DNA of 21,053 bases from Streptosporangiaceae bacterium (GTDB lineage: Bacteria; Actinomycetota; Actinomycetes; Streptosporangiales; Streptosporangiaceae). The notes beneath the pieces are model-generated. The model ran no database searches, was not told the DNA's origin, and saw only the letters and a program-made list of their open reading frames with translations. Below, piece by piece: positions 20,997 to 21,053 of this stretch. Both the position numbers and the translations under genes were made by a program. Position 1 is the stretch's first letter. The number at the start of each line of letters is the position of its first letter. The stretch lies in contig JASHTQ010000011.1 of the NCBI GenBank assembly GCA_030040475.1, positions 1 through 21,053 on the forward strand, given 5' to 3'.

Positions 20997-21053
20997 TCAG
21001 CCGATCGCCCGGGCGGCGGCAGAACGCAGCGCGGCGCGGACGGAGGCCGCGGG
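20997..21053 (-). CDS. Possible C-terminal end of a minus-strand gene (partial)
   Basis: On the minus strand the window edge is open and reads [17 protein letters not shown] before a TGA at 20997-20999. The composition resembles the helical tail of a protein and codon use is GC3-rich, but 18 residues are too few to identify a family. It would be convergent with etfA. Confidence 0.3.
   Translation of the reverse strand, partial: PAASVRAALRSAAARAIG

Overview
The window is very GC-rich (about 70% by eye), with GTG and TTG starts, long spurious antisense ORFs and an F420-type luciferase-like oxidoreductase. These point to the chromosome of an actinomycete (Actinomycetota); I cannot name the genus. 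No rRNA, tRNA, CRISPR array, transposase or integrase is visible. Almost all recognisable genes belong to acyl-CoA (beta-oxidation-like) metabolism, interspersed with two sets of MoxR-type AAA ATPase and VWA (CoxE-like) genes.

Layout. 1-2213 (+): two adjacent acyl-CoA dehydrogenase genes, the first cut by the window edge. 2214-2535: non-coding, with a decayed coding relic and a 22-bp tandem repeat. 2536-3939 (-): stand-alone VWA protein. 3940-4217: divergent promoter region with a G-rich 18-bp repeat. 4218-5480 (+): lipoprotein substrate-binding protein of the branched-chain amino acid/amide ABC type, with no permease or ATPase genes nearby, followed by a strong hairpin. 5761-6561 (+): enoyl-CoA hydratase. 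6728-9065 (+): MoxR ATPase and VWA protein as a two-gene operon. About 9451-10989 (+): fused AccD/AccA-type carboxyltransferase. 11014-11334: frameshifted MFS transporter fragment. 13197-11350 (-): F420-type oxidoreductase followed by a crotonase. 13289-14461 (+), divergent from these: SCP-x/Ltp-type thiolase-fold protein. 14597-17067 (+): aldehyde dehydrogenase and two MaoC-type hydratase subunits, ended by a hairpin. 17171-17914 (+): alpha/beta hydrolase. 18887-17964 (-): stand-alone MoxR ATPase. 19129-20971 (+): etfB and etfA. A minus-strand gene probably ends at 20997.

How it may work together (inference). The ACAD pair would desaturate an acyl-CoA and pass electrons to EtfBA. The MaoC pair would hydrate it. 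The thiolase-like protein, which lacks the usual Cys nucleophile, could act as a retro-aldolase of the Ltp2 type, and the aldehyde dehydrogenase would oxidise the released aldehyde. This gene set resembles the last cycle of mycobacterial cholesterol side-chain degradation (ChsE1-ChsE2, ChsH1-ChsH2, Ltp2), but the substrate is unknown and no DUF35 partner is seen. The MoxR/VWA sets suggest that some enzyme, perhaps a metalloenzyme encoded elsewhere, needs remodelling or cofactor insertion.

The strongest unexplained signal is regulatory. A dyad of the form TTTG-N8/9-CAAA lies 28-46 nt upstream of four chosen start codons: the lone VWA gene, the MoxR-VWA operon, the aldehyde dehydrogenase operon and etfBA. 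The copy at the MoxR-VWA operon is degenerate in its right arm. This suggests one regulon ties the MoxR/VWA genes to the acyl-CoA pathway.
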